Both the position numbers and the translations under genes were made by a program. This document shows, one piece after another, positions 17,089 to 25,380 of a stretch of DNA of 54,036 nucleotides. The notes below the pieces were generated by a model, which saw only the letters and a list, made by a program, of their open reading frames with translations, ran no database searches and had not been told where the DNA came from. Positions within the stretch are counted from its first letter, which is position 1. Each line of letters begins with the position of its first letter. Origin of the DNA: an uncultured Alistipes sp. (GTDB lineage: Bacteria > Bacteroidota > Bacteroidia > Bacteroidales > Rikenellaceae); the NCBI GenBank assembly GCA_947177225.1, contig CAMWTS010000014.1, positions 1-54,036 on the forward strand, given 5' to 3'.

Positions 17089-17820
17089 ATGAAACGACTC
17101 GTCATAATACCCACCTACAACGAACGCGAAAACATCGTCAGAATGATCCGCAAGGTGATGTCGCTATCGCCCGGGTTCGATCTTCTGATCGTCGACGACG
17201 GATCGCCCGACGGCACCGCCGATCTGGTGCGTGCCGAGCAGCGCGACCTTTCCGAGCGTCTGCATCTGTTGGAGCGCGCAGGCAAACAGGGACTCGGCAC
17301 GGCCTATATTGCAGGTTTCAAATGGGCGTTGGAGCGCGATTACGACCGCATATTCGAGATGGATTGCGACTTCTCCCACAACCCCGACGATCTGCTGCGG
17401 CTCGATGGCGAGTTGGAGTCGGGTGCCGACGTGGCCATAGGCTCGCGCTATTCGAAGGGGGTAAATGTCGTCAACTGGCCTATGGGGCGTCTGCTGATGT
17501 CGTATTTCGCATCGAAGTATGTGCGCACCGTAACCCGAATGCCCGTGTGCGATGCTACGGCCGGTTTCGTCGGTTATTCCCGGCGCACTTTGCAGGCTAT
17601 GGATTTCGATCGCATAAAGATGAACGGCTACGGCTTTCAAATCGAGATGAAGTATTACGCATGGCGGTTGGGATTCACAATCCGAGAAGTGTCGATCATC
17701 TTCATCGATCGCACCGAGGGTACCTCCAAGATGTCGGGCGGCATATTCTCCGAGGCTCTGTTCGGGGTCATGAAACTGCCGTTGCGCCGTTTCCGGCCAC
17801 AATCCCGATCGGCCGAATAA
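17089..17820 (+). CDS. Polyprenol-phosphate mannose/glucose synthase-like GT2
   Basis: A 243-residue single-domain GT-A enzyme related to dolichol-phosphate mannose synthase (DPM1). It shows IIPTYNERENI, LIVDDGSPDGT, GKQGLGTAYIAGFKWAL, EMDCDFSHNPDDL (DxD), and TEGTSKMSGGI near the end. It lacks C-terminal membrane helices, as in soluble DPM1 forms. It should transfer a sugar from a nucleotide donor to a polyprenyl phosphate at the inner membrane. It begins two bases after the preceding glycosyltransferase stop, as the last gene of the envelope operon. Confidence 0.92.
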   Translation: MKRLVIIPTYNERENIVRMIRKVMSLSPGFDLLIVDDGSPDGTADLVRAEQRDLSERLHLLERAGKQGLGTAYIAGFKWALERDYDRIFEMDCDFSHNPDDLLRLDGELESGADVAIGSRYSKGVNVVNWPMGRLLMSYFASKYVRTVTRMPVCDATAGFVGYSRRTLQAMDFDRIKMNGYGFQIEMKYYAWRLGFTIREVSIIFIDRTEGTSKMSGGIFSEALFGVMKLPLRRFRPQSRSAE

Positions 17821-17827
17821 TCCTTTG

Positions 17828-19225
17828 TCATCGACGCAGTCCCTCGGGCAGTGGCAGACGTATGCGCGAGGCCGATACTGCGGCACCGACACCGGCAAAG
17901 CCGGCAGCCACGAACATGGGCAGTGCGGTAGTTTCGCCGCCGCACAGATGGAACAGCATGGCAACCATGGCAGCACCAGAACTCTGCCCCAACAGACGTG
18001 CCGTGGCGAGCATGCCGCTTGCCGAGCCGCTGCGTGCAGCCGGAGCGGAGGCTATCATGATGCTGTTGTTGGGCGACTGGAATATGCCGAATCCTACTCC
18101 GCACAGCACCAGACGCCACACTATGTCGAATGTGCCGAGATGTGCCGGCATCAGTCCCAGAGCCAGCAGACCCGCCGTCATCATTGTCAGGCCGGCCACG
18201 CCGAGCACTCCGGCGTGTATGTGTTCTACCATGCGTCCGGCCATCGGCGCGATGAACATTATCACCATAGGCCATGCCATAAGCACCAAACCCGTATCGA
18301 CAGCCGAATAACCCATGTTGTGTTGCAGGATAAATGGCAGCGACACCATGGCGAGCGTTTGTGCGGCGAAAGAGCATATCGACGTCAGTATCGACAGCGA
18401 AAAGATCGGTATGCGGAGCAGGTCGAACGGCAGCAGCGGCATCTGCTTGTGCAGCTGCCGATGTACGTAGAACCACCCTATGACGATTGTGGCGGCGAGT
18501 GTTGCGGCGACCACCTTTATGTCGACATCGTGCGAAAAAGCCTCGATCGAGAATATCAGCAATCCGAAGCTGAGGGCGTTGAGCAGGCAGTCCAGCTTGT
18601 CGAGACGGCGCCCAGATATGCGCACCGGATTGGAGGGCAGAAAGCTGTAACTCAGTGTCAGTGCGGTAAGTCCTATCGGAATGTTTATGGCGAACAACCA
18701 GTGCCACGAGGCAAACGAGAGCACTGCGGCTGCCAGTGGCGGTCCGATGACCGACGATATGGCTACGATGGTGGCGTTAAGTCCCAGTCCGCGCGCAAGC
18801 CTGTTGCGCGGATATATGATGCGTATCAGGGTTGTGTTGACGCTCGTAACGGCTGCCGCGCCGATGCCTGCGCATGTTCGGCAAATGATGAGCATGGTGA
18901 AATCGACCGACAGCGCGCAACCCAGTGAGGCTGCCGTAAATAACATCAGGCCTGCGACATATATGCGCCGATAACCTATTATGTCGCCCAGATTGGAGAA
19001 TATGAGCAGCGTCATGACCGTGGCCAGCTGGTAGCTGTTGACCAGCCACACCGAATCGGCCGACGATACGTGCATCTCGGCACAGAATGTCGGCAGGGCG
19101 ATGTTGACTATGGCTCCGCTTATGACCGACGACGATACGCCGAACGCCACTGCGAGTATGGCCCACACCCGCCGCGGCATGGCAATGCCGTTCCAGTCGA
19201 GATTACCGGTTACAGTTTGATTCAT
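17828..19225 (-). CDS. MFS multidrug efflux transporter (DHA2/EmrB-QacA type)
   Basis: A 465-residue protein with about 14 membrane helices. The N-terminal block VSSSVISGAIVNIALPTFCAEMHVSSADSVWLVNSYQLA is the TM1 signature of the 14-helix drug:H+ antiporter branch. The motif A region is GDIIGYRRIYVAG, and motif C-like residues lie at AISSVIGPPLAAAVL. It probably exports drugs or toxic amphiphiles. No MFP or OMF partner is adjacent and no regulator gene is near. It is convergent with the glycosyltransferase operon and has its own promoter at 19268-19299. Confidence 0.88.
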   Translation of the reverse strand: MNQTVTGNLDWNGIAMPRRVWAILAVAFGVSSSVISGAIVNIALPTFCAEMHVSSADSVWLVNSYQLATVMTLLIFSNLGDIIGYRRIYVAGLMLFTAASLGCALSVDFTMLIICRTCAGIGAAAVTSVNTTLIRIIYPRNRLARGLGLNATIVAISSVIGPPLAAAVLSFASWHWLFAINIPIGLTALTLSYSFLPSNPVRISGRRLDKLDCLLNALSFGLLIFSIEAFSHDVDIKVVAATLAATIVIGWFYVHRQLHKQMPLLPFDLLRIPIFSLSILTSICSFAAQTLAMVSLPFILQHNMGYSAVDTGLVLMAWPMVIMFIAPMAGRMVEHIHAGVLGVAGLTMMTAGLLALGLMPAHLGTFDIVWRLVLCGVGFGIFQSPNNSIMIASAPAARSGSASGMLATARLLGQSSGAAMVAMLFHLCGGETTALPMFVAAGFAGVGAAVSASRIRLPLPEGLRR

Positions 19226-19267
19226 GACGATGCAATGATACGATTTTACCTAACGCATTTCACGCAC

Positions 19268-19299
19268 CAAAATTATATCATCATCGCCATTTTTCCAAA
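19268..19299 (-). promoter_or_regulatory. Promoter of the MFS efflux gene
   Basis: Minus strand: TTTG (19296-19299), 20 bases, TAATTTTG (19268-19275), a full consensus match 42 bases before the start codon. Confidence 0.75.
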
Positions 19300-19399
19300 T
19301 TTATTCCGGCTTCGCCTCTTGCGGCGGCACATCTTCTGCGCCGGCGGTGTGCCGATCCGACGCATGTTTTTGCAATTCGAAAAAATTACGGGCAAAAAA

Positions 19400-19430
19400 T
19401 TTGATTATACCGACAAAATCACTATCTTTG
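19400..19430 (+). promoter_or_regulatory. Promoter of the CAT-anticodon tRNA
   Basis: TTTG (19400-19403), 19 bases, TATCTTTG (19423-19430), a full consensus match. Confidence 0.85.
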
Positions 19431-19452
19431 CACCGCAAAAGGTTTAAATGTT

Positions 19453-19527
19453 GGATCCTTAGCTCAGTTGGTTAGTAGCACCTGACTCATAATCAGGGGG
19501 TCGTAGGTTCAAGCCCTACAGGATCCA
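19453..19527 (+). tRNA. tRNA with anticodon CAT (Met or lysidine-type Ile)
   Basis: Acceptor arms GGATCCT and AGGATCC pair. The anticodon arm is CCTGA-CTCATAA-TCAGG (anticodon CAT) and the T arm is GTAGG-TTCAAGC-CCTAC. The loop sequence TTCAAGC and the CCTTAGCTCAG start resemble Ile2 tRNAs that need TilS, but elongator Met is not excluded. The D arm carries one more base than usual (TTAGTAGC where TTAGAGC is typical), which weakens the D-stem. CCA is not encoded. Confidence 0.85.
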
Positions 19528-19532
19528 CCCGT

Positions 19533-19567
19533 CGACCGTTCCGAAAGGAGCGGTCGTTTCGGTTTTT
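19533..19567 (+). terminator. Terminator of the CAT tRNA
   Basis: A 10-bp stem (CGACCGTTCC/GGAGCGGTCG, one T-G pair) with a GAAA tetraloop, followed by a T-rich run. Confidence 0.85.
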
Positions 19568-19580
19568 ATACGTGTATTTG

Positions 19581-19612
19581 TTTGGCGGATTCGGGTCAAG
19601 TGATTATCTTTG
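19581..19612 (+). promoter_or_regulatory. Promoter of the 59-residue orphan gene
   Basis: TTTG (19581-19584), 20 bases, TATCTTTG (19605-19612), a full consensus match. It leaves a 5' leader of about 85 bases. Confidence 0.8.
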
Positions 19613-19704
19613 AACACGGGAATAGTGTCGTTCATATGTGAGATTTCGGTGATGCTGTTTTGAAGCTGTGGTTTTGTCATGTATCCACTTAACATATAAA
19701 GCCT

Positions 19705-19884
19705 ATGAGTAAGAATTCTAAATCTGATCGCGGGAGAGATGTGGCAGCGGCAATCGCCGCCCAAAACTTAAAGGACATTATTGAGTGTGCCAGTCCGGAT
19801 ACTTTGAATGCCAATAAGGCACAGTGGGAGAATCAAATTAAGGGCTATGAGGCTTCGAAAGACTCCTCTCTGAATGAGCCCTGA
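19705..19884 (+). CDS. Small 59-residue protein of unknown function
   Basis: The sequence opens MSKNSKSDRGRDVAAAIAAQ, then NLKDIIECASPDTLNANKAQ, and ends in SSLNEP. It has no signal peptide or membrane segment, so it is probably cytoplasmic. It looks mostly helical with mixed charge and a single Cys. The case for a real gene is strong from context: a full promoter 93 bases upstream (19581-19612), no competing frame, and a 14-bp terminator four bases past the stop. Base composition is lower in GC than its neighbours, hinting at a different origin. It stands between a tRNA and metK. I do not recognise the family. Confidence 0.7.
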   Translation: MSKNSKSDRGRDVAAAIAAQNLKDIIECASPDTLNANKAQWENQIKGYEASKDSSLNEP

Positions 19885-19887
19885 ATT

Positions 19888-19920
19888 AATATAGCCGAGG
19901 TCAAAACCTCGGCTATATTT
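19888..19920. terminator. Strong, probably bidirectional terminator
   Basis: A perfect 14-bp stem (AATATAGCCGAGGT/ACCTCGGCTATATT) with loop CAAA and flanking A and T tracts. It ends the 59-residue gene and may also stop minus-strand metK transcription. Confidence 0.88.
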
Positions 19921-19984
19921 ATTATAAACGTACAGTGAGCGCACATCTTATACATGGCTGTTGCGCTCTGCGCGTGCGGTGCGG

Positions 19985-21277
19985 CTATTCCAATCCGAAC
20001 TCTTTTCTGAGACGGTCGACCTCGTCTAAACGCTCCCAGCCGAAGAACTCGATGTCGTGCTGCTCCTCGCGTCCCTCGCGCCACAGCGTGACACGCTCCG
20101 TGTAGGGGCGGTTGCCGAAGTGGCCATACGAGGCCGTGGCCTCGAAGATCGGATTCTTCAAGCCGAAGCGGCGCACGATGGCTGCCGGACGCAGATCGAA
20201 CAGGCGGCCTATGTGCTCGGCGATCTCGCCGTCGCTGATCGAGAGGTGGTTGGTGCCGTAGGTGTCGACATAGATCGACAGCGGCTGCGCTATGCCGATG
20301 GCATAGCTCAACTGCACCAGCATCTCGTCGGCAATACCTGCCGCAACGAGGTTCTTGGCTATGTGGCGTGCAGCGTAGGCTGCCGAGCGGTCTACTTTCG
20401 ACGAATCCTTGCCTGAGAATGCTCCGCCGCCGTGTGCGCCGCGGCCGCCGTAAGTGTCGACGATAATCTTGCGGCCGGTCAGACCCGTATCGCCGTGAGG
20501 ACCGCCTATGACGAATTTGCCCGTGGGGTTGACGTGGAGTATGTAGTCATCGTCGATCAAGTCGGCCAGTTTGTCGCCGGCGCGTTCCAGACGAGCCTTG
20601 ACGCGCGGGATAAGTATCGTGCGCACATCGTCGCGTATGCGCTGCTGCATCTCTGCCTCGGCCTGCTTCTCCGAGCGGCCGGCATCGGCCGAGATGAACT
20701 CGTCGTGCTGGGTCGACACCACGATGGTATTGACACGCACCGGACGGCGCTGGTCGTCATATTCGATCGTTACCTGGCTTTTGGCATCGGGTCGCAGATA
20801 GGTCATCACCTCGCCCTGGCGACGAATTGCGGCCAGCTCTTTGAGTATCACATGAGAGAGAATAAGCGTGGCGGGCATGTATTCGCGTGTCTCGGCTACG
20901 GCGTAGCCGAACATTATGCCCTGGTCGCCGGCACCCTGCTCGTCGCTGTTTTCGCGCACGACACCCTGGTTGATGTCCGACGACTGCTCGTGAATGGCAG
21001 ACATAATGCCGCACGAAGCCGCGTCGAACTGGTATTCGCTGCGGTTGTAACCTATACGGTCGATGACGCGGCGTGCCGCAGCCTGTATGTCGACGTATGC
21101 CTGCGAGCGTACCTCACCCGATACGACTACCAGACCTGTGGTGCATAGCGTCTCGCACGCCACTTTCGACTCGGAGTCGCGGCGCAGAAATTCGTCGAGA
21201 ATGGCATCGGATATCTGATCCGCCACCTTGTCGGGGTGTCCTTCCGACACCGATTCCGATGTAAATAAAAAAGCCAT
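19985..21277 (-). CDS. metK: S-adenosylmethionine synthetase
   Basis: A 430-residue cytoplasmic enzyme that makes SAM from methionine and ATP. Signatures are [21 protein letters not shown] at the N-terminus, [10 protein letters not shown], the ATP loop [34 protein letters not shown] and [21 protein letters not shown] with catalytic and metal-binding Asp/Lys residues. It is a little longer than E. coli MetK (384), mostly from inserts in the central domain, a common Bacteroidota form. The start ATG 21277 is fixed by the conserved N-terminus. A 120-base leader carries a SAM-II-like structure (21342-21396), which suggests product feedback control. Confidence 0.97.
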   Translation of the reverse strand: MAFLFTSESVSEGHPDKVADQISDAILDEFLRRDSESKVACETLCTTGLVVVSGEVRSQAYVDIQAAARRVIDRIGYNRSEYQFDAASCGIMSAIHEQSSDINQGVVRENSDEQGAGDQGIMFGYAVAETREYMPATLILSHVILKELAAIRRQGEVMTYLRPDAKSQVTIEYDDQRRPVRVNTIVVSTQHDEFISADAGRSEKQAEAEMQQRIRDDVRTILIPRVKARLERAGDKLADLIDDDYILHVNPTGKFVIGGPHGDTGLTGRKIIVDTYGGRGAHGGGAFSGKDSSKVDRSAAYAARHIAKNLVAAGIADEMLVQLSYAIGIAQPLSIYVDTYGTNHLSISDGEIAEHIGRLFDLRPAAIVRRFGLKNPIFEATASYGHFGNRPYTERVTLWREGREEQHDIEFFGWERLDEVDRLRKEFGLE

Positions 21278-21341
21278 ACCTTAAAAGTTTCGAATTAAAC
21301 AGTTAAACGTATGGAAGTGGGAGATTGTCGTAATAAAAGAT

Positions 21342-21396
21342 GCTGTTTTAGCAATTTTTTATTGTGGTTTGCAATCAGTCCAAATCCTTCCACATC
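21342..21396 (-). promoter_or_regulatory. Probable SAM-II-type riboswitch in the metK leader
   Basis: On the minus strand, TGTGG (21390-21394) pairs with CCACA (21364-21368) as P1. The enclosed loop holds GGATTT and ATTGCAA, followed by ATAAA and then GCTAAAA, which are the conserved SAM-II core segments in the right order and spacing. Loop bases CTGATT can pair with AAT and CAG on the 3' side around GCTAAAA, giving the pseudoknot; CTG/CAG replaces the CC/GG of the type example. The element starts about seven bases after the predicted transcription start of metK. The start codon is some 65 bases further on, longer than usual. Identified by eye; not checked with a covariance model. Confidence 0.7.
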
Positions 21397-21409
21397 ATAT
21401 TTTCGGGTG

Positions 21410-21417
21410 CAAAGATA
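21410..21417 (-). promoter_or_regulatory. -7 element of the metK promoter
   Basis: Minus strand TATCTTTG, a full match to TAnnTTTG. No clear TTTG stands at the -33 distance. Confidence 0.65.
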
Positions 21418-21620
21418 CACAATTTTCCCGAACGCAGTCATATTTTCAATCCTATATTTTCGGCCGTGCGCCTTGCCCGCGCAGCACCGCGACGCAATAT
21501 CGCACGTAAAGAGAATAAAAAAGAGTCGCAATATTGCTTTTTTGCAGAGTTTTGCGGAATTTTGTAACGAGCAACGGCAAAAGATTTCAGGGCTGCTATA
21601 TGTTTCCGGAAAATGTTTGT

Positions 21621-21628
21621 TATATTTG
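21621..21628 (+). promoter_or_regulatory. -7 element upstream of the CHAT operon leader
   Basis: TATATTTG, a full TAnnTTTG match, 237 bases before the ATG at 21866. The -33 element is not evident. It would give a leader of about 230 bases containing the structured RNA. Confidence 0.5.
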
Positions 21629-21745
21629 TATCGACATTCTAACAAACACGGAAGTGTAAGGCATTCTCGTCAAGCGAACTTAGGAACTTCGATCAGAGTA
21701 GAGAACAGGCCGGCATCTTACCGCGTCATACCTTTCGGGGTATAG

Positions 21746-21851
21746 GCGTGGGGCTGTTGCTTATTTTGTATTCTGAGGTTTCCTAAGACCTGCTTGACTG
21801 AAATAAGCCATCGGCACCACGCTTTCTGTTTGTCCGTCCAATCCGGTGCCG
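21746..21851 (+). ncRNA. Structured leader RNA, copy A (shared with 44999-45110)
   Basis: Three stacked helices can be drawn: GCGTGG (21746-21751) with CCACGC (21817-21822), GCTTATTT (21759-21766) with AAATAAGC (21801-21808), and AGGT (21776-21779) with ACCT (21788-21791). Copy B has the same layout with GTGTGG/CCACAC, GTTTAT/ATAAAC and GGGT/ACCT, so several pairs change on both sides. Unpaired bases are also shared (GGGG after the first strand, TTCC in the apical loop, TTTCT and TTTGT after the last strand). CGGCACC (21812-21818) can instead pair with GGTGCCG (21845-21851), which would break the outer helix just before the start codon at 21866. A small hairpin (ATACC/GGTAT) precedes it. I could not identify the family. 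Confidence 0.72.
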
Positions 21852-21865
21852 CCGCCATAATAGCT

Positions 21866-24800
21866 ATGAACCTTATACGTGCGATGCTCGTTTTCGCATT
21901 CTCGCTGTCGATCGTCGCCACAGCCTCGGCGCAACACGCCTACGGAGATACCGAACCATGTCCGACATGTGAAAAAATCAATCATTGTCTGTATTGCATG
22001 AATCTCGATCCCGATGCGGTTGCGCAGATGGATTTGTGCGATTTGGTTGCGGAACTCGATCGCAGCCATATGCTATACTTGGCCGAGGGCATGACAACTG
22101 TGCTGCCTGCCCATATCGACAAGATATCGCCGGCGGTTGTGCGTGAGCACTATCTGCCGTGTATAGCCATGATGGTGAGGGTGATGGCATCTTACGACGA
22201 TATGTTTGTTGCGATGTCCATGGGGCGCGAGATGTTGTTGGAACAATATCTTTCGCAGTTGCAGCTGATGCCCGACGAATACGTAGGCGGCATTCTGTAT
22301 AACTTCTGTACGCTGGCATATTATATGTGCGTTTATGTCACTTATATCGAACAGGCCTGCGATTTGGGGTTCGACCACTATAACTATAACAATCTGCATT
22401 ACATAGAGTATACGCTGTATGGCGACGACACGTATATGAAAAGCATCGATCCCGTTCCGGAGGGCTTGTTTGTCGAGTTGTGGAGCCGGTTCAGAAAATA
22501 TTACCACGGTGACGGCAATGCCCGCACGGAATTTTCGATATGCGCTGCGGTGGAGGGAGCCTATCAGGTAGGACAAAACGAGTTGATAGTCGACAGCGCC
22601 CGCGATATTGTAAAGATGAGTCTGCATATCCTGCCGCTATATGCGCAGGAATATATGGGAGGAATATTGAGCATGGCCGGACGGGCTGTCGGGCGTGAGC
22701 GCGAGGTGTACGATATTCTTAAAGAGGAGACTGCCAAAAGATACGGAGAGTCGGAACTGTTTAACTTCATGTCTGCCGGTATGGAGATGAAGTCGAACAA
22801 TTCGCAAAGTGTCGCCGATTTCGAGACATACCGTGACGGACTGCGCGCGGCAGGTTATAGATTTGCCGACTACTGGCCGTGGACGTGCCCTGAGGAGTAT
22901 ATAGATGAAGATAATTACGATGCTTATTCAGAATATTTCAAAGAGTGCGCAAAGCTGCTTAGGGAGGTATGGAAGGCCAGAGAGGCTATTCTGCAATCAC
23001 CCGACATGAATACAAAAATCAAACCCATGCTCGACTATTTCGAGATCGAAACCGAGGAGGTATTCATACTGATATCGATGAGTATAGCTGATTCCGTGTT
23101 TCATGGGGGCGAAACCGCATTGGCACTCGACATAATAGAGCCGGCGTTGGATTGCTATGAAAGAGTGTATCAAACGGTTGTCCCATATGATCTGATGTAT
23201 CTCGTTGGCATCTACCTTGATTTGGGCAATTTGTCCAAGGTCGATGAGATACTCTTCGGCTATATGTTGCCATATATGGAGGGTTGCGAGTATCGCGAAG
23301 AGTTTTTGTATCCGGATTTGCAAATAACCGCAAGTTGCGCATCTTTGCTTGCCGGGTATCATAAGGATCAGATGGAGTTGGCAGTCTCGTTGGTCGACAG
23401 GACTATGTCGATGATAGACAGGTTGCAAAACGATGATGAAAAAGTGGCGGTATTGGGATTGATATGCAATTTTTATTTTGAATGCGGAGATTATGAAAAG
23501 GCAGGGGAAATAACTGATCTGGCTTTGCAATACGATGTATCGGACGATATTCGAGCATGGCTGGAATTTGGCGGAGCAGAGATCAATTATCACCTGCACA
23601 ACTGGCAGCAGGCCATAGATGCTTATAAGAGTTATGACAGCCGATACTCTTCGCTGCTGACTGCGCCGTTCTATTGCGAGATTATGTCGTGTGCGGCACA
23701 TGCCGGCGACAATGATTGCATGCGTGACGCTGCCGACAAATATATAGACTATGTACGGTCGGAGATAGATGACAAACTCATCAATCTGTCGTCGGAGGAG
23801 CGTGAGCGATTCTGGTGCAGTATAGCCGATCAGAATGGTTTCTCGGATATTTTGGAGGCTGCGCAACGCGATGAGGAGCAGATCGGCATACTCTCCTCGT
23901 GCGCCTACGATTACAGCCTGATGATGAAAGGACTGTTGCTGAGTGCCGGCAACCGGATCGACCGAATGTTGACAGAGCACCCCGATTCGATCGTGCGCGA
24001 GCGTTACTCACAGATGAAGGATTTGTCGGCCAGGCTCGACAATGTGTCTCTGCGCGGCGGCGACCCCACGCAAATAAAGTTTCTGCGAGAGGCACTGGCC
24101 AGTGCACGGCGCGATATCGATATGGCTGTGCGCCGAATGGGTGTAGAGAGCGATATGGCGGGAGGCGGTGCAGTCAGCTGGCGCGATGTGCAGAGCCGGC
24201 TGGAAGACGATGAGGTCGCCATAGAGTTTATGCGGCTGACAGTTGAGTATGACTTGACCGTCGACCCTCTGTATGTCGCCGTTGTGTTGCGCCGCGGCTG
24301 GGAGTCGCCGCGCATGGTGGAGTTGTGCCGCGAATCGGTGTTGGCAAAATATGTAAGTACAGACCGAATACTCAATCGGCGACTGTATAACAGTTATAAG
24401 ATAACCGAATTATGGCCGTTGATTTGGCAGCCGCTGCAAGAGTATATTGCAGAGGGCGATACCGTATATTTTTCGGCCGACGGGGTTGTGAATATATTGA
24501 ACATAGGCGCTATAAGACCGGACGATAGCGACCGTCGCATGGTCGACGAACGCTATGTGCTTCGTCGATTGTCATCGACACGGGAGCTGTGTCGCGATCG
24601 TACCGAAACTAAATGGAGCAATGCCGTATTGTACGGCGGACTGAATTACGAGATGGGCGACGAAGCCATGTCGGAGGCGGCAAGGGCATATCGTGATGTC
24701 GATCTCGGCGTATCCCGCGGTTCGTCATCGGGCAACGAGGTGCCGCGAACGGAGTTGCCTCAGACATATCGCGAGGCGGTGGATATTGCAGCTATGTTGG

Positions 24801-25351
24801 AGAGTTGCGGCATTCGTCCCGAACTGATTACCGGAGACAACGGCGTGGAGGAGTCGTTCAAGGCCTTGTCGGGACGTAATTTCCAGTTGTTGCACGTAGG
24901 CACACACGGTTTTTACATGGAGGGCAGGGCGGATTATCAGTCCACCGACGAAGAGCTGTCGCCCATGTTGCGGTCGGGATTGGTTATGTCGGGCAGGCGC
25001 AATCCTGATCCCAACGATCGCGAAGACGGTCTGCTGTTTGCCCGCGAGATAGCCGACTTGGATCTTTCTGCGGTCGATCTGGTGGTGTTGTCGGCGTGTC
25101 AGACCGCACAGGGCGAGGTGACGGGCGACGGTGTTTTCGGATTGCAGCGAGGACTCAAACAGGCAGGTGTCGGTACTATCATTATGACTCTTTGGGAGGT
25201 CGACAGCGAGATGACGCAATATATGATGACAGCGTTTTATCGCAATCTGACTGACGGTATGGATCGTTGCAAGGCATTCCGTGCGGCGTGCGCAAGCACC
25301 AAATCCGAATATCCCGGCCTGGATTGGGCGGCATTCATCATGTTGGATTAA
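21866..25351 (+). CDS. Secreted TPR-CHAT protease
   Basis: A 1161-residue protein. A signal peptide (about 1-22, ending ATASAQ) directs export. The mature N-terminus has a CPTC...CLYC cluster (Cys32, 35, 41, 44), possibly a metal site. About 60-740 is all-helical with paired-helix spacing typical of degenerate TPR repeats. A coiled segment lies near 700-760. The C-terminal CHAT domain (about 860-1161) carries the caspase-like dyad: His1014 in HVGTHGF and Cys1078 in LSACQTA, followed by GDGVFGLQRGLKQAGVGTIIMTLWEV (split by the family's usual strands). ATG 21866 is preferred; an upstream in-frame start (21794) would place coding inside the structured leader RNA. The partner gene at 25381 lies 29 bases downstream. 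Peptidase activity is inferred from the dyad; the substrate is unknown. Confidence 0.9.
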   Translation: MNLIRAMLVFAFSLSIVATASAQHAYGDTEPCPTCEKINHCLYCMNLDPDAVAQMDLCDLVAELDRSHMLYLAEGMTTVLPAHIDKISPAVVREHYLPCIAMMVRVMASYDDMFVAMSMGREMLLEQYLSQLQLMPDEYVGGILYNFCTLAYYMCVYVTYIEQACDLGFDHYNYNNLHYIEYTLYGDDTYMKSIDPVPEGLFVELWSRFRKYYHGDGNARTEFSICAAVEGAYQVGQNELIVDSARDIVKMSLHILPLYAQEYMGGILSMAGRAVGREREVYDILKEETAKRYGESELFNFMSAGMEMKSNNSQSVADFETYRDGLRAAGYRFADYWPWTCPEEYIDEDNYDAYSEYFKECAKLLREVWKAREAILQSPDMNTKIKPMLDYFEIETEEVFILISMSIADSVFHGGETALALDIIEPALDCYERVYQTVVPYDLMYLVGIYLDLGNLSKVDEILFGYMLPYMEGCEYREEFLYPDLQITASCASLLAGYHKDQMELAVSLVDRTMSMIDRLQNDDEKVAVLGLICNFYFECGDYEKAGEITDLALQYDVSDDIRAWLEFGGAEINYHLHNWQQAIDAYKSYDSRYSSLLTAPFYCEIMSCAAHAGDNDCMRDAADKYIDYVRSEIDDKLINLSSEERERFWCSIADQNGFSDILEAAQRDEEQIGILSSCAYDYSLMMKGLLLSAGNRIDRMLTEHPDSIVRERYSQMKDLSARLDNVSLRGGDPTQIKFLREALASARRDIDMAVRRMGVESDMAGGGAVSWRDVQSRLEDDEVAIEFMRLTVEYDLTVDPLYVAVVLRRGWESPRMVELCRESVLAKYVSTDRILNRRLYNSYKITELWPLIWQPLQEYIAEGDTVYFSADGVVNILNIGAIRPDDSDRRMVDERYVLRRLSSTRELCRDRTETKWSNAVLYGGLNYEMGDEAMSEAARAYRDVDLGVSRGSSSGNEVPRTELPQTYREAVDIAAMLESCGIRPELITGDNGVEESFKALSGRNFQLLHVGTHGFYMEGRADYQSTDEELSPMLRSGLVMSGRRNPDPNDREDGLLFAREIADLDLSAVDLVVLSACQTAQGEVTGDGVFGLQRGLKQAGVGTIIMTLWEVDSEMTQYMMTAFYRNLTDGMDRCKAFRAACASTKSEYPGLDWAAFIMLD

Positions 25352-25380
25352 CCTTTTTGTTTAACTTAAATAAATTCATT

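Noticed and set aside
21794..21865. Upstream start for the CHAT protease
   Set aside because: It lies inside the covarying leader RNA and would precede the signal peptide with 24 polar residues.
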